This document shows positions 1-7,094 of a stretch of DNA of 26,082 nt, one piece after another. The position numbers were made by a program, and so were the translations under genes. Source of the DNA: an uncultured Roseburia sp. (GTDB taxonomy: Bacteria; Bacillota; Clostridia; Lachnospirales; Lachnospiraceae); the NCBI GenBank assembly GCA_947564765.1, contig CANODN010000003.1, positions 1 through 26,082 on the forward strand. The letters are read 5' to 3'. The notes under the pieces are model-generated. The model had not been told where the DNA came from and did not search any database. It saw only the letters and a program-made list of their open reading frames with translations. Position 1 is the stretch's first letter; each line of letters starts with the position of its first letter.

Positions 1-13
1 GACATTCCTTGTG

Positions 14-106
14 TTATATTTTTTCCAAGTATGCCTTTGTTCTTTGCAAATATTCTTTACTATCAACCCACATCTGATATAATTTCATTATAATTTCTTT
101 ACTCAT
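14..106 (-). CDS. tiny hypothetical protein, 30 aa
   Basis: This is a 30-codon reading frame that starts with ATG at 104-106 behind a strong Shine-Dalgarno (TTGGAGG, about 7 nt upstream) and stops with TAA at 14-16. The peptide (begins MSKEIIMKLYQMW) is a single amphipathic helix-like segment rich in Lys, Glu, Tyr and Trp, with no membrane segment or Cys. I do not recognise it. It is the last gene visible in the cluster of tiny genes downstream of the tail tube, after a ribbon-helix-helix protein, and shares their orientation. The good RBS is the main reason to believe it; a peptide this short could also be a chance frame. No function is assigned. Confidence 0.4.
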   Translation of the reverse strand: MSKEIIMKLYQMWVDSKEYLQRTKAYLEKI

Positions 107-192
107 AAAATTTCCTCCAATTTTAAAATTTAAATTGCAAGGAATTCCACTGAATGATATAATAAATTTCAGAGGATATTCCTCAGTTATTT

Positions 193-227
193 GAGATTCG
201 TGCTTCTTGGTAGGGAGAGCGAATCTC
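193..227. other. 8-bp inverted repeat (stem-loop) at the end of the RHH gene
   Basis: GAGATTCG at 193-200 and CGAATCTC at 220-227 form a perfect 8-bp stem with a 19-nt loop. The stem reaches into the stop codon of the ribbon-helix-helix gene. On the minus strand no U-run follows, so it is not a standard terminator for the upstream genes. On the plus strand it is followed by a T-rich stretch. It may be an RNA-processing or stabilising hairpin, or a weak plus-strand terminator. Confidence 0.4.
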
Positions 228-415
228 TATTTTATTCCTAACTGTTCTTTGAGTAACCGTATTCCCTCAACAACCGCATTAACACGTTGTGTTTTTAATT
301 CATCTGCACATTTTTGAATATCTTCTATTTCCATTCTTGACATTCTAAACCCGATTTTCTCCGTTCTGGGATTTTCTGTCGGTCTACCCATTTTCTTTTT
401 TTCTACTGAAATCAC
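227..415 (-). CDS. ribbon-helix-helix (CopG/Arc-like) DNA-binding protein
   Basis: A 62-aa basic protein. After an N-terminal GRPTENPRTEKI segment comes a short beta strand (IGFRMS) and two helices (MEIEDIQKCADEL and QRVNAVVEGIRLLKEQL), the usual layout of a ribbon-helix-helix repressor or antitoxin. Such proteins dimerise and insert the paired beta strand into the major groove of palindromic operators. The frame opens with GTG behind a weak AAGAG; an internal ATG at 391 (54 aa, beginning MGRPTEN) is an equally plausible start. It is the second gene behind a promoter whose spacer carries the palindrome TGGTCGACCA (721-730), so it is a natural candidate to bind there and autoregulate; that is inference. 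No partner toxin is evident. Confidence 0.72.
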   Translation of the reverse strand: MISVEKKKMGRPTENPRTEKIGFRMSRMEIEDIQKCADELKTQRVNAVVEGIRLLKEQLGIK

Positions 416-464
416 CTCTCAACTCTTGCCATTCTCCCAAATATATGCTACATTTTACTTGGGT

Positions 465-489
465 ACTGGCGGTGGCAAGTACCGCCAGT
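465..489. other. 9-bp perfect stem-loop between two small genes
   Basis: ACTGGCGGT (465-473) pairs perfectly with ACCGCCAGT (481-489) around a 7-nt loop. It lies between the 46-aa gene (stop at 507) and the ribbon-helix-helix gene. The minus-strand RNA has an A-tract before the stem and no U-tract after it, so it should not terminate the local genes. On the plus strand TTTTT follows. It resembles another hairpin at 22508-22530. Confidence 0.5.
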
Positions 490-506
490 TTTTGGGATTG
501 CCTTGC

Positions 507-647
507 TTATTTATTAAGCAGGGCTTTTACTTTTTCCTTTGCTTCCTCAAGATCTTTACAATCGTTAAGGATTTCAAGGATTTTTCTGGTCTGATTCTCT
601 TCTGCTGTTTCCTTAAGTAATTCTCCTACATTCATTTCTTCTTCCAT
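507..647 (-). CDS. small acidic hypothetical protein, 46 aa
   Basis: Starts with ATG at 645-647 behind a strong GAAAGGAG Shine-Dalgarno 5 nt upstream; TAA at 507-509. The product is acidic and helical (begins MEEEMNVGELLKETAEEN, ends LEEAKEKVKALLNK) with one Cys and no membrane segment. I do not recognise it. It is the first gene behind the near-consensus promoter at 710-738 and precedes the ribbon-helix-helix regulator. A small acidic protein followed by an RHH protein could be a regulatory pair, an anti-repressor or a DNA-mimic type protein, but nothing in the sequence decides this. Promoter, RBS and frame together make it likely to be real. Confidence 0.6.
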   Translation of the reverse strand: MEEEMNVGELLKETAEENQTRKILEILNDCKDLEEAKEKVKALLNK

Positions 648-709
648 TTTTTCTCCTTTCCAGCTACTTGCCTGCCTTACTCATTAAGCTCTTCCTTAAC
701 TGTAATTAT

Positions 710-738
710 ATTATAACTTATGGTCGACCAAAAGTCAA
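710..738 (-). promoter_or_regulatory. sigma-A-type promoter with palindromic operator in the spacer
   Basis: On the minus strand the -35 is TTGACT (733-738), the spacer is exactly 17 bp (716-732) and the -10 is TATAAT (710-715), with expected start near 703. The spacer holds the perfect 10-bp palindrome TGGTCGACCA (721-730), where a dimeric repressor would block RNA polymerase. It would transcribe the 46-aa gene, the ribbon-helix-helix gene and whatever follows leftwards. Confidence 0.72.
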
Positions 739-763
739 GAGATATTTTCAATTTTTTTCCACC

Positions 764-874
764 CTACCTATGGAATTTAAATAAGGCGCAGCATTTCGCC
801 ACACCTTCCAGTAATTCGGGGCGTTCAGGAACATACCCTGACATGCATTCGCCCCTGTGTTCAATTAACCTCAT
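764..874 (-). CDS. tiny hypothetical protein, 36 aa
   Basis: ATG at 872-874 follows the Shine-Dalgarno AGGAAAGG at 7 nt spacing; TAG at 764-766. The 36-aa product contains three Cys (GECMSG and KCCALF) and is otherwise unremarkable. I do not recognise it. It begins only 30 nt after the strong terminator of the lipoprotein gene and ends 26 nt before the -35 of the next promoter, so it has no obvious promoter and would need terminator read-through. It may be a remnant or a chance frame; the RBS is the only positive support. Confidence 0.3.
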   Translation of the reverse strand: MRLIEHRGECMSGYVPERPELLEGVAKCCALFKFHR

Positions 875-903
875 ATAATCCCTTTCCTAAAAATGAGTAT
901 AAA

Positions 904-934
904 AATACCCACCTACGCTTTGTAAGTGGGTATT
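904..934 (-). terminator. intrinsic terminator after the lipoprotein gene
   Basis: 904-916 and 922-934 form a 13-position stem with one mismatch (AATACCCAC outer arm) and a 5-nt loop. Read on the minus strand it is followed by TTTTTATA. It lies 17 nt after the lipoprotein stop codon and should end that transcript. It would also stop late read-through from the tail genes unless RNA polymerase is antiterminated. Confidence 0.88.
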
Positions 935-950
935 GTATTTACCAACGAAT

Positions 951-1574
951 CTATCTAAGTTTAAAGCTTACCACATCATTGCCAGAATAAAAACTTATCA
1001 GCAATTCATCTGTAGCACTTGCAACCGTCTCTGGAATTTCAAATGCAATTTCACCTGACTGCGAAGATAATGGATTAACGCTTGAATCATGCAAATCATT
1101 GCTATATCCCAATAACTGCGTTGCAATAAACTCATATCCATCTCCATACAAAAGCTTTGCACTAACATCATCACCATATCCAAAAGACGGTAAGAACTTA
1201 CCTGCCTGCTTTCCCTTATTTTCAACAGTTGCAAATATTTGCACAAACTTATTTCCTTCTTCGTTTGGATTAAATGATCCATAATCAACAGAAATAGAAT
1301 CTACAATCTGGATATCTGTAACGGTTATCTCCCAATCTTTCAACTGGGCAACTTCTCCAATATTACAAATTACTTCTTCCTCAACAGATTCCGTTTCAAT
1401 TTCATCCAAACTGCTCTCTATTTCTGATGTTTCCACATCATCTGTTGATACTTTCTCTGTGCTTTCTAACTCAACAGAATCATTCTCATTATTGGTTGCA
1501 TTCGTATTTCCACCGCATGCGGCAATAGAAAAAGATAATAATAATCCTAATACTATAAGTGATTTCTTTCTCAT
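951..1574 (-). CDS. DUF4352-like lipoprotein (phage moron)
   Basis: A 207-aa secreted lipoprotein. Residues 1-20 are a signal peptide (MRKKS, then a Leu-rich core) ending in the lipobox IAAC, so Cys20 would be lipidated and the protein anchored to the outer face of the host membrane. A long acidic Ser/Thr/Glu linker (about 25-70) leads to a beta-rich domain with WEITVTDIQIV and FVQIFATVENKGK, the pattern of DUF4352/immunoprotective-type beta sandwiches. The start was set at ATG 1572-1574 because AAGGAGGA precedes it; 20 upstream codons in frame lie over the promoter. It has its own promoter (1606-1634) and terminator (904-934) inside the tail operon. Such surface lipoproteins in prophages can block superinfection; that role here is inference. 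Confidence 0.82.
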   Translation of the reverse strand: MRKKSLIVLGLLLSFSIAACGGNTNATNNENDSVELESTEKVSTDDVETSEIESSLDEIETESVEEEVICNIGEVAQLKDWEITVTDIQIVDSISVDYGSFNPNEEGNKFVQIFATVENKGKQAGKFLPSFGYGDDVSAKLLYGDGYEFIATQLLGYSNDLHDSSVNPLSSQSGEIAFEIPETVASATDELLISFYSGNDVVSFKLR

Positions 1575-1605
1575 AAACTCTTTCCTCCTTATTGTTAATG
1601 CATTC

Positions 1606-1634
1606 ATTATACACACATCAGAAGGAAATAGCAA
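1606..1634 (-). promoter_or_regulatory. promoter of the lipoprotein moron
   Basis: On the minus strand TTGCTA (1629-1634), a 17-bp spacer and a perfect TATAAT (1606-1611) stand 32 nt before the lipoprotein start codon. The -35 matches consensus at 4 of 6. It lies in the short gap after the tail-tube gene, so the lipoprotein can be made from the prophage independently of late transcription. Confidence 0.72.
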
Positions 1635-1648
1635 CCATTTTAAACTTT

Positions 1649-2131
1649 CTAATTCGTCAAAAACCCTTCCAGATCAACAAATGTCTCCGGCATGGCGAAA
1701 TCTTCAAACGTGAAATCAAATTCTTCATCCAGATATTCCGCATCTGCATCAAACTTTGCAAGGATTCCGCCGTCGATATTACAGTCCATTAACACAATGG
1801 TCTGTCTGCCTGCGCCGCTGGTCGGATCTTCATTTGTGATCTGCATTTCAAAATACGTATCCTGCCCCGTATTCTTATAGTCCAGCATCATCTGACGGAA
1901 GATGCTGGTATTATAATGCGCCGTAGCGGAGCCGGTGCCCTTCCAGCCGGTAGCTTTGTTTCCTTTTCCTGTTTTACCCAGAATCGGGACTTCTGTTTTT
2001 GTCTTTTCAAATTTCGCCTCAACATTGATTGCCTGCATGAAATTATACCGTCTTGTGCCAATGGTTATAAAACATTCTGCCAAAGCTGCCGACAGCGTGT
2101 CTTTTGCAAGCATTTTTACATTCTGACTCAT
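1649..2131 (-). CDS. phage tail tube protein (XkdM-like)
   Basis: A 160-aa protein matching the size and sequence style of the PBSX XkdM/core tail protein family, which polymerises as the inner tube of contractile tails. Features seen: an N-terminal MAKDTL-like stretch (MLAKDTLSAALAECFITIG), a central NKATGWKGTGSATAHYNTS loop with the family's GWKGTG-type motif, and an acidic C-terminus with the FDFTFEDF pattern. ATG is preceded by AGAGAGGTGG. It follows the sheath gene by 15 nt, the usual sheath-tube order of myoviruses. Normally a tail assembly chaperone and tape measure follow; here a lipoprotein moron does. Confidence 0.93.
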   Translation of the reverse strand: MSQNVKMLAKDTLSAALAECFITIGTRRYNFMQAINVEAKFEKTKTEVPILGKTGKGNKATGWKGTGSATAHYNTSIFRQMMLDYKNTGQDTYFEMQITNEDPTSGAGRQTIVLMDCNIDGGILAKFDADAEYLDEEFDFTFEDFAMPETFVDLEGFLTN

Positions 2132-2146
2132 ATATCCCCACCTCTC

Positions 2147-3484
2147 TTAAGCAACTGTAATCGTCATATATAACTGCGACATGGCATTTACGATTGTAAC
2201 GCTTCCGTTTACTACAACGGATTTTTTGTCTTTTCCCTGTTCAATCACAACGTCAGAATCTGAAAAATTCTCAATAGCCCGGATATCCTGCAGCTTCTGC
2301 CGGATTTTAACCAGATCTGACCACAGTGAAATCCTTCCGGCTTCATCATTCGGCACAACGCCGAGATATTTTGTATTAAACAACAGCGCATCTTCATTTG
2401 CCAGCTGGTCAACTACCCTTATCGTCTGATTTTCTTTAAAGATATCTCCGCAGGTATCTGTTGTCGTAACCATTGTATTGATGTCCGCCAATACCCGAAT
2501 TTCCTCATTCACCTTATGGAGCACAAATTCTCCAGATTTCATGGCATTTGCAAGATCAGCCTGCGTATACTCCGTATCTATTGTATATTCTCCGTTATAG
2601 ACCATATTCTGGCACGATTTATTTACCCCACAGCCTGCTTCTGCACCGGTCACCCAGTACACCAGAGAAGCTTTTTCCGGATAAAGGGTTCGCTCCTCTT
2701 CTTCCTCCATGCCGTCAAGACATTTGTTTTTTACACTGATAATCCCCATATAGTCCGCATCAGGATAATCGTAAAGCACCAACTGGAATTTAATTCCCAT
2801 TTCATCCCGGAGACGCTTGTTGAATGCTGCAAACAGTTTCTTTGTTGTATCATCTGTAACAGCAACACCCATTGTATTAAAGGTATACGGCTGTATTTTA
2901 TCCTGATAATCCTGAAATGAATTTCCTGCCGCTTCACCGTTTGTCCCTCCGGTTAATGCCATTCCGGCAGTTGCCTCAAGAACGAATCCGGAATTGAATA
3001 CAACAAAATCATTTTCTTTCAATTCCGATGTACCTGAAACTGACTGCATATCCACCAATTCCGATTCAAAATATGTCATAACATCAAACCAAGATGCATC
3101 ATCTACATTTGCCTGAATGACAATTCGGATCGCATTTCCCCGTTCTCCGCTGTAACGAGCCGTTGCTGCGCTGCAGGATGCTTTTGTGCCTCCGCCATTT
3201 AAACGGTATGCGTACAAAAGCCGTGCGCCAAGGAACAAATCCCTTAACGGTTTCATCTGATCGCTCTTATAGGAATATCCGAAGAACTTCAAAGAATCCT
3301 TCTTAAACGCTTCACTGGATACTGCAAAAACGGTTCCTTCTGGTCCCCAGTCCAAATACAGCGGCATAGTTGCAATTCCCCGTTCTGATAATTCCGCATT
3401 CGCAGAAGATGCAGAAACAAAATTAATGTAAGAACCCGGAAGCACTTTATCTTGTGATGTGAAGTTTCCTCCGCCTAATGCCAT
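2147..3484 (-). CDS. phage tail sheath protein (XkdK-like)
   Basis: A 445-aa protein of the length and architecture of XkdK-type contractile sheath proteins, which surround the tube and shorten at infection. Seen: N-terminal MALGGGNFTSQDKVLPGSYINF, typical for Clostridia sheath proteins; the middle contains the inserted domain with YPEKASLVYWVTGAEAG; the C-terminus ends in the conserved beta-strand region (SVVVNGSVTIVNAMSQLYMTI) that inserts into the neighbouring subunit. Shine-Dalgarno AAAGGTG precedes the ATG. It sits directly between a small basic protein and the tube gene. This gene makes a contractile-tail (myovirus) assignment secure. Confidence 0.95.
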   Translation of the reverse strand: MALGGGNFTSQDKVLPGSYINFVSASSANAELSERGIATMPLYLDWGPEGTVFAVSSEAFKKDSLKFFGYSYKSDQMKPLRDLFLGARLLYAYRLNGGGTKASCSAATARYSGERGNAIRIVIQANVDDASWFDVMTYFESELVDMQSVSGTSELKENDFVVFNSGFVLEATAGMALTGGTNGEAAGNSFQDYQDKIQPYTFNTMGVAVTDDTTKKLFAAFNKRLRDEMGIKFQLVLYDYPDADYMGIISVKNKCLDGMEEEEERTLYPEKASLVYWVTGAEAGCGVNKSCQNMVYNGEYTIDTEYTQADLANAMKSGEFVLHKVNEEIRVLADINTMVTTTDTCGDIFKENQTIRVVDQLANEDALLFNTKYLGVVPNDEAGRISLWSDLVKIRQKLQDIRAIENFSDSDVVIEQGKDKKSVVVNGSVTIVNAMSQLYMTITVA

Positions 3485-3485
3485 T

Positions 3486-3677
3486 TTATTTCACCTTTCC
3501 TTTCAAATATCTTTCTATCCGTTTGTCAACCTCTTCCAATGTATACTTTTTATCATTTTCTAAAACTGCTTCTGCCAGGTCCCTTCTCTTGCGAAACCTT
3601 TCTGACGCCAAAATCTGCTCTTTTGTATAAACCGGCTTTTCCTTTTTGGCTGCTGTTTTTTTTACTTCCTCTGCCAC
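3486..3677 (-). CDS. small basic conserved phage protein before the sheath
   Basis: A 63-aa Lys-rich protein with an N-terminal disordered KKTAAKKEKPVYTKEQIL segment and a predicted helical C-terminus (RRDLAEAVLENDKKYTLEEVDKRIERYLKGKVK). Proteins of this kind commonly sit just before the sheath gene in Clostridia myoviruses; their role is not known to me. I chose the GTG at 3675-3677 because AGGTG stands 6 nt upstream; another in-frame GTG lies at 3684-3686. The stop is 1 nt before the sheath ATG, so the two are coupled. Confidence 0.75.
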   Translation of the reverse strand: MAEEVKKTAAKKEKPVYTKEQILASERFRKRRDLAEAVLENDKKYTLEEVDKRIERYLKGKVK

Positions 3678-3686
3678 CTTTATCAC

Positions 3687-4109
3687 CTACTCTTTCACAT
3701 AATTTGTAATTTCTACTCCTTCTAACGGTGTGCCTGTCTGCTGCTCCTGCATGAAGCAATCGTAATTGACAAAAAAATGAAGCACTCCGTCAACGATTTC
3801 ATAATGCATGGATGTTCCCCTCAACAGATTTCCGGAAACTGTAATGTATTCCAGGCAAGAAAACAGTCTCTCCGCCGTACTGCTGCATTCTTCGTTCACA
3901 CATTCCGTTTTTGGGAAATACTGTACGATGAATTGATTTTGGCGGAAGTACCTTCTTCCGAAAAACTGTTTCATGCTTGGATTAATACAGGCAATAAAAA
4001 AACAGGGTTCCTGCAAATCCTGTTTATTCATCTCCCGCATTATTGTGTAATCCTCACCAAATTCAGCATCCAGTGAAATGCTGATTGATTCCGTTATATT
4101 ATTTATCAT
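3687..4109 (-). CDS. tail terminator-like protein (DUF6838-like)
   Basis: A 140-aa protein in the position of the tail terminator/completion protein, between the gp10-like protein and the sheath. The N-terminus MINNITESISISLDAEFGEDYTI and the PCFFIACINPS and QYFPKT elements fit phage tail-terminator family proteins (DUF6838) of Clostridia phages, which cap the tail tube and join it to the head. The start codon overlaps the preceding stop as ATGA (4106-4109). Position and size support the call more strongly than any single motif. Confidence 0.75.
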   Translation of the reverse strand: MINNITESISISLDAEFGEDYTIMREMNKQDLQEPCFFIACINPSMKQFFGRRYFRQNQFIVQYFPKTECVNEECSSTAERLFSCLEYITVSGNLLRGTSMHYEIVDGVLHFFVNYDCFMQEQQTGTPLEGVEITNYVKE

Positions 4110-4642
4110 CCAAACGCATCTCCCATAAATTTCTGAATCTTTTTTTCCAGTATCTGCGGCGCCGATTCCTTTATTTCCTGTTCCGATATGGTCATCATAA
4201 ACCGCCCCTGCACCCAGCCTTTGTGATTCGGTGTTCTATGTCCGTATTCCACATAGGAAGCGTATTCAACCGGGTTTGTAATTTCAATTACGAAATTTCC
4301 GCCAAAATGATGTACTGGCAGTGTATCCGCATACGACTGTGCAGAGGCTTTCTGCCCTCCGGTCCAGCCGCGCCGCAAGGTGCCTCCCTGTTTTCCTCCT
4401 GGATTGACTCTTTTTGTGTATTTATCACCCTTTTTATGATGTTTAGAATCCCGTTCTGCTGTTACTTCGATTTCTTTTGAATAATTTCCTACAGGCGTTC
4501 TCTTAATCACTTTCCTCAACAGCCTTGCTGCCAGTTCCTTCGCACACTCTTCCAGAAACTGATCCGTATTCCGCTGCATTTTTTCCAGTTCTCTCTGCAG
4601 ACGCCGCATATCTCCACAGTTAAAATTCCCCATTCGTGCCAT
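4106..4642 (-). CDS. HK97 gp10-like morphogenesis protein
   Basis: A 178-aa basic protein. The arrangement of an N-terminal helix (LQRELEKMQRNTDQFLEECAKELA), the RLLRKVIKRTPVG motif and the later NPVEYASYVEYGHRT segment is characteristic of the HK97 gp10 family, which acts at the head-tail junction or in tail completion. The start was placed at ATG 4640-4642 because AGAGGTGG precedes it. It follows the head-closure gene by 1 nt and overlaps the tail-terminator start. Confidence 0.88.
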   Translation of the reverse strand: MARMGNFNCGDMRRLQRELEKMQRNTDQFLEECAKELAARLLRKVIKRTPVGNYSKEIEVTAERDSKHHKKGDKYTKRVNPGGKQGGTLRRGWTGGQKASAQSYADTLPVHHFGGNFVIEITNPVEYASYVEYGHRTPNHKGWVQGRFMMTISEQEIKESAPQILEKKIQKFMGDAFG

Positions 4643-4643
4643 A

Positions 4644-5027
4644 TTACGCCCACCTCTCAAACAATTCCAGTTTGATTTCCTGATGTGTCGTAAACTTTCC
4701 GGGTTCTCCGGAGCTGCAGTACGCGGTTGTTTCTCCCATATGTGTTACAACAATCTTAGAGCCGGCTTTTATTGTTACATCCGGAGAGATAAACAGCTTT
4801 ACAGAGATTTTCTTTTCTGCTGCATTTCCGCTGCTGCCTGCTACATCCAGGCTTTCAAAAGACAGTTTACATGGTATCTCTTCTAATACGGCAGTTTCTT
4901 TCTTGCTGGTAAGCTTTGTTTTTTTATCTTTTATGGCTCTGTACTCATACACGGTACAGACATCCTCGTATAGTTGTTCTATCGCTTTCCGATGCGCCCG
5001 CCTTGCTTTTTTTACTGCATGGATCAT
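4644..5027 (-). CDS. head closure / head-tail adaptor protein
   Basis: A 127-aa protein in the position of the SPP1 gp16/head-closure family, with a predicted beta-barrel: alternating strands CTVYEYRAI, ISVKLFISPDVTIKAGSKIVVTH and TTHQEIKLELFERWA, ending in the family-typical hydrophobic tail. It begins with ATG overlapping the connector's TGA as ATGA (5024-5027). Its role would be to close the portal-connector channel after DNA packaging. Called by size, order and beta pattern. Confidence 0.78.
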   Translation of the reverse strand: MIHAVKKARRAHRKAIEQLYEDVCTVYEYRAIKDKKTKLTSKKETAVLEEIPCKLSFESLDVAGSSGNAAEKKISVKLFISPDVTIKAGSKIVVTHMGETTAYCSSGEPGKFTTHQEIKLELFERWA

Positions 5028-5365
5028 GAAAACCTCACTTTCCGGTACCGATTCAGCGAAGGTGTGTAGTTCTTTAACACCGTATCTTTAAAATGATCGT
5101 CTGCATACTGCCGGAATGATGTTGATGTATCACCCTCCGATATGGAAGCCACCGAACCAATAGAGCTTTCTTCATTTCCTATATTTTCATTGCGGTATAA
5201 ATCCATTGCCATGCGGTAAGAGGTTTGGAGCAGCCCCTTCGGTACTTCTTTCAGGTTGCAGTAATTTTTTATGGTTTCTTCCACATCGGATATAATAAAT
5301 TCCAGTACAATGTCCTGTTCATCTCCTGCGATTCCAAGCAGCTGCTTCAATCTTTCCAGTGTCAT
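5024..5365 (-). CDS. head-tail connector protein (gp6/gp15-like)
   Basis: A 113-aa mostly helical protein beginning MTLERLKQLLGIAGDEQD, then LEFIISDVEETIKNYCNL and TSYRMAMDLYRNE; this LLG(I)...D..L.....D....I..Y pattern is typical of phage head-tail connector proteins (HK97 gp6 / SPP1 gp15 family) that attach under the portal. I set the start at ATG 5363-5365, 8 nt after AGGAG. It sits between the capsid gene and the head-closure gene. Confidence 0.85.
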   Translation of the reverse strand: MTLERLKQLLGIAGDEQDIVLEFIISDVEETIKNYCNLKEVPKGLLQTSYRMAMDLYRNENIGNEESSIGSVASISEGDTSTSFRQYADDHFKDTVLKNYTPSLNRYRKVRFS

Positions 5366-5377
5366 TCTGTTCAACTC

Positions 5378-6376
5378 CTAACCCAGCTTATGTTTTAATG
5401 CAACGACTCTTAACTGCTTCGGCTCATATACAGGCTTCCAGTTTTCTGCAAGTTTCAGCTCTTCCCTTGTCGGCGTTTCCACGTTTTCACGTTTTTCTCC
5501 GGTATAAGCAACACCGCGCATATGTAAAATATATGCTTTGCGGTTAATCAGAAAATCAATGCCTCCGCCGGTCTGCTTATCTCTGTCCAGTTCCGTTGCA
5601 ACATGTCCCACCGGATTTCCGTTTCCAAGAGCAATCGCGCCCTGGCTGAATAAATAGGTCGTATATACTCCGTCTTCTACCGGGCATCCGTCATCTACCG
5701 TTACACGCCTTCCCTGGTACGTGTCGAACTCTACATCAGTGGAATCCCGTTCCGTCTGAATCAGATTGTTCTTTTTCAGGTAGGATTTCGTTGCACTGTG
5801 CATGGCTACATCCGTAAGCAGCCCCTGTGCATCCCCCATTAACTGGCAGGCATCAATAAATGCAGATGCACTGATAATTTTTGCTTCTGCTTTTGTCATG
5901 GTTGTTAAATCCAGAATGTGATCGGCCATTGGCGTTGTCGCTGTTCCCCCGTCCGGCGTGTACGTTCCGAAAATTCCGGCCAGAAGTGCGATCAGCTCTT
6001 TCTGCATGTCTCTCGCCCAGAAACCTGCAACCAGATCTCCGATTGCCTTCATCGGATCAGCGCCTGCAAGTGCAGCAGAAAGGTTTGTGGAACCCCACAT
6101 TTTCTGCCGGAGCAGTGTTGTTGATACATCCTTATTTGAGCCGATTTTTGCCGGAGTCATCTTCACATCTTCCAGCGTACTTTCCGAATCTCCGGTAAGG
6201 TCTTCAAAAAACGGCATGTTATGTGTGCGTGCCGCCTCGCTTGCCAGCCTGTCAAATTCCGGACTGTTTACAATAATTCCGCTCTGCACCAGCGCGCAAA
6301 GTTCCATGGTTCTGTTGATTACATACGGGTTAAATAGTTCTGGGACAATTACATCCGCAATTTTTGTGATAGCCAC
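5378..6376 (-). CDS. major capsid protein
   Basis: A 332-aa protein immediately after the scaffold gene. The N-terminus (AITKIADVIVPELFNPYV) and the sequence around the middle (KAEAKIISASAFIDACQLMGD, then DVAMHSATKSYLKKNNLI) match the coat proteins of Clostridia prophages with the HK97 fold. The C-terminal GGGIDFLINRKAYILHMRGVAYT is also typical. The start is GTG at 6374-6376, with AGGTGA 6 nt upstream; a TTG two codons earlier overlaps that Shine-Dalgarno and is less likely. No protease gene is seen, so a separate scaffold rather than a cleaved delta domain is expected. Confidence 0.92.
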   Translation of the reverse strand: MAITKIADVIVPELFNPYVINRTMELCALVQSGIIVNSPEFDRLASEAARTHNMPFFEDLTGDSESTLEDVKMTPAKIGSNKDVSTTLLRQKMWGSTNLSAALAGADPMKAIGDLVAGFWARDMQKELIALLAGIFGTYTPDGGTATTPMADHILDLTTMTKAEAKIISASAFIDACQLMGDAQGLLTDVAMHSATKSYLKKNNLIQTERDSTDVEFDTYQGRRVTVDDGCPVEDGVYTTYLFSQGAIALGNGNPVGHVATELDRDKQTGGGIDFLINRKAYILHMRGVAYTGEKRENVETPTREELKLAENWKPVYEPKQLRVVALKHKLG

Positions 6377-6397
6377 TATCAATCACCTGTTCCTTTC

Positions 6398-7057
6398 TTA
6401 AATATCTACCCCTGCAGCAGCGGCCATTGCCCTTGCCTGCTCCGGGTTTGCTCTTAATAATTCACCCTGTTTTGTTAAATTGTAAGTTTCTTTTGCAAAT
6501 GGATTGACGTTTCCGCCTGCACCGCCGTTTTGTGGATTATACGGCGGCTTTTCCGGCTTCTGCTGAAACAGATGCACCAACGCTTTATCTTCTTTGTACG
6601 CTCTGACAGCTTCTTCCACGCCTACCGGATGATTTTCTTTGTCAAAAGTAAATTTTTCAATGCCTCCTGCCTTGTAAATCAAATAATCCGGATCTAAAAC
6701 CCCTGCCTTTGACAGCTGTTCCCTTAAGGCATATGTCTTTGTCGTGTTTGCATTTGCCGTCTGCTGGTTTTTCAGCTCAGTCTGCAGCGTTGTAATCGTT
6801 TTCTGCAGTTCTTCATTGTCTGCATTGTTGTCCTTTAAGGTTTTGATTGTTCCGTTTAAAGTCTTAATCTGTCCTTCCAGATTCTTTTTTTCGGCGGCAA
6901 TGCTGTCGTATTTTCCTTTATCCACGTACTGTCCCTCTGCAAGGTTTCCAAGCTTTATCTGCTTATCCTTGTTTTCCGGATTCTTATTGTACGCATCGAC
7001 TGCTGCTGAAAACTGGCTGAATAATTCATCCCCTAAAATGCTTTTTAAAAACTCCAT
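6398..7057 (-). CDS. capsid scaffold protein (Phage_GP20-like)
   Basis: A 219-aa hydrophilic protein located just before the major capsid gene. Residues about 50-110 form a long coiled coil rich in Lys, Glu, Gln and Asn (SIAAEKKNLEGQIKTLNGTI), followed by a globular C-terminal part (REQLSKAGVLDPDYLIYKAGG) and an Ala-rich end, as in Phage_GP20/DUF4355 scaffolds. ATG at 7055-7057 with AAGGAGG 6 nt upstream decides the start; 41 further in-frame codons upstream cover a structured leader and are not likely to be translated. Scaffolds direct procapsid assembly and leave before packaging. Confidence 0.9.
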   Translation of the reverse strand: MEFLKSILGDELFSQFSAAVDAYNKNPENKDKQIKLGNLAEGQYVDKGKYDSIAAEKKNLEGQIKTLNGTIKTLKDNNADNEELQKTITTLQTELKNQQTANANTTKTYALREQLSKAGVLDPDYLIYKAGGIEKFTFDKENHPVGVEEAVRAYKEDKALVHLFQQKPEKPPYNPQNGGAGGNVNPFAKETYNLTKQGELLRANPEQARAMAAAAGVDI

Positions 7058-7094
7058 GTTATCCTCCTTCGCTATGATTATGCACTGTATTAAA

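Noticed and set aside
426..620. Plus-strand reading frame opposite the small tail-region genes
   Set aside because: It overlaps the 46-aa minus-strand gene and the 465-489 hairpin, has a hydrophobic, low-complexity product and no Shine-Dalgarno.
5958..6401. Long plus-strand frame (147 aa) opposite the capsid gene
   Set aside because: It is antisense to a clearly recognised major capsid gene and has no RBS; its composition is that expected of an antisense frame.
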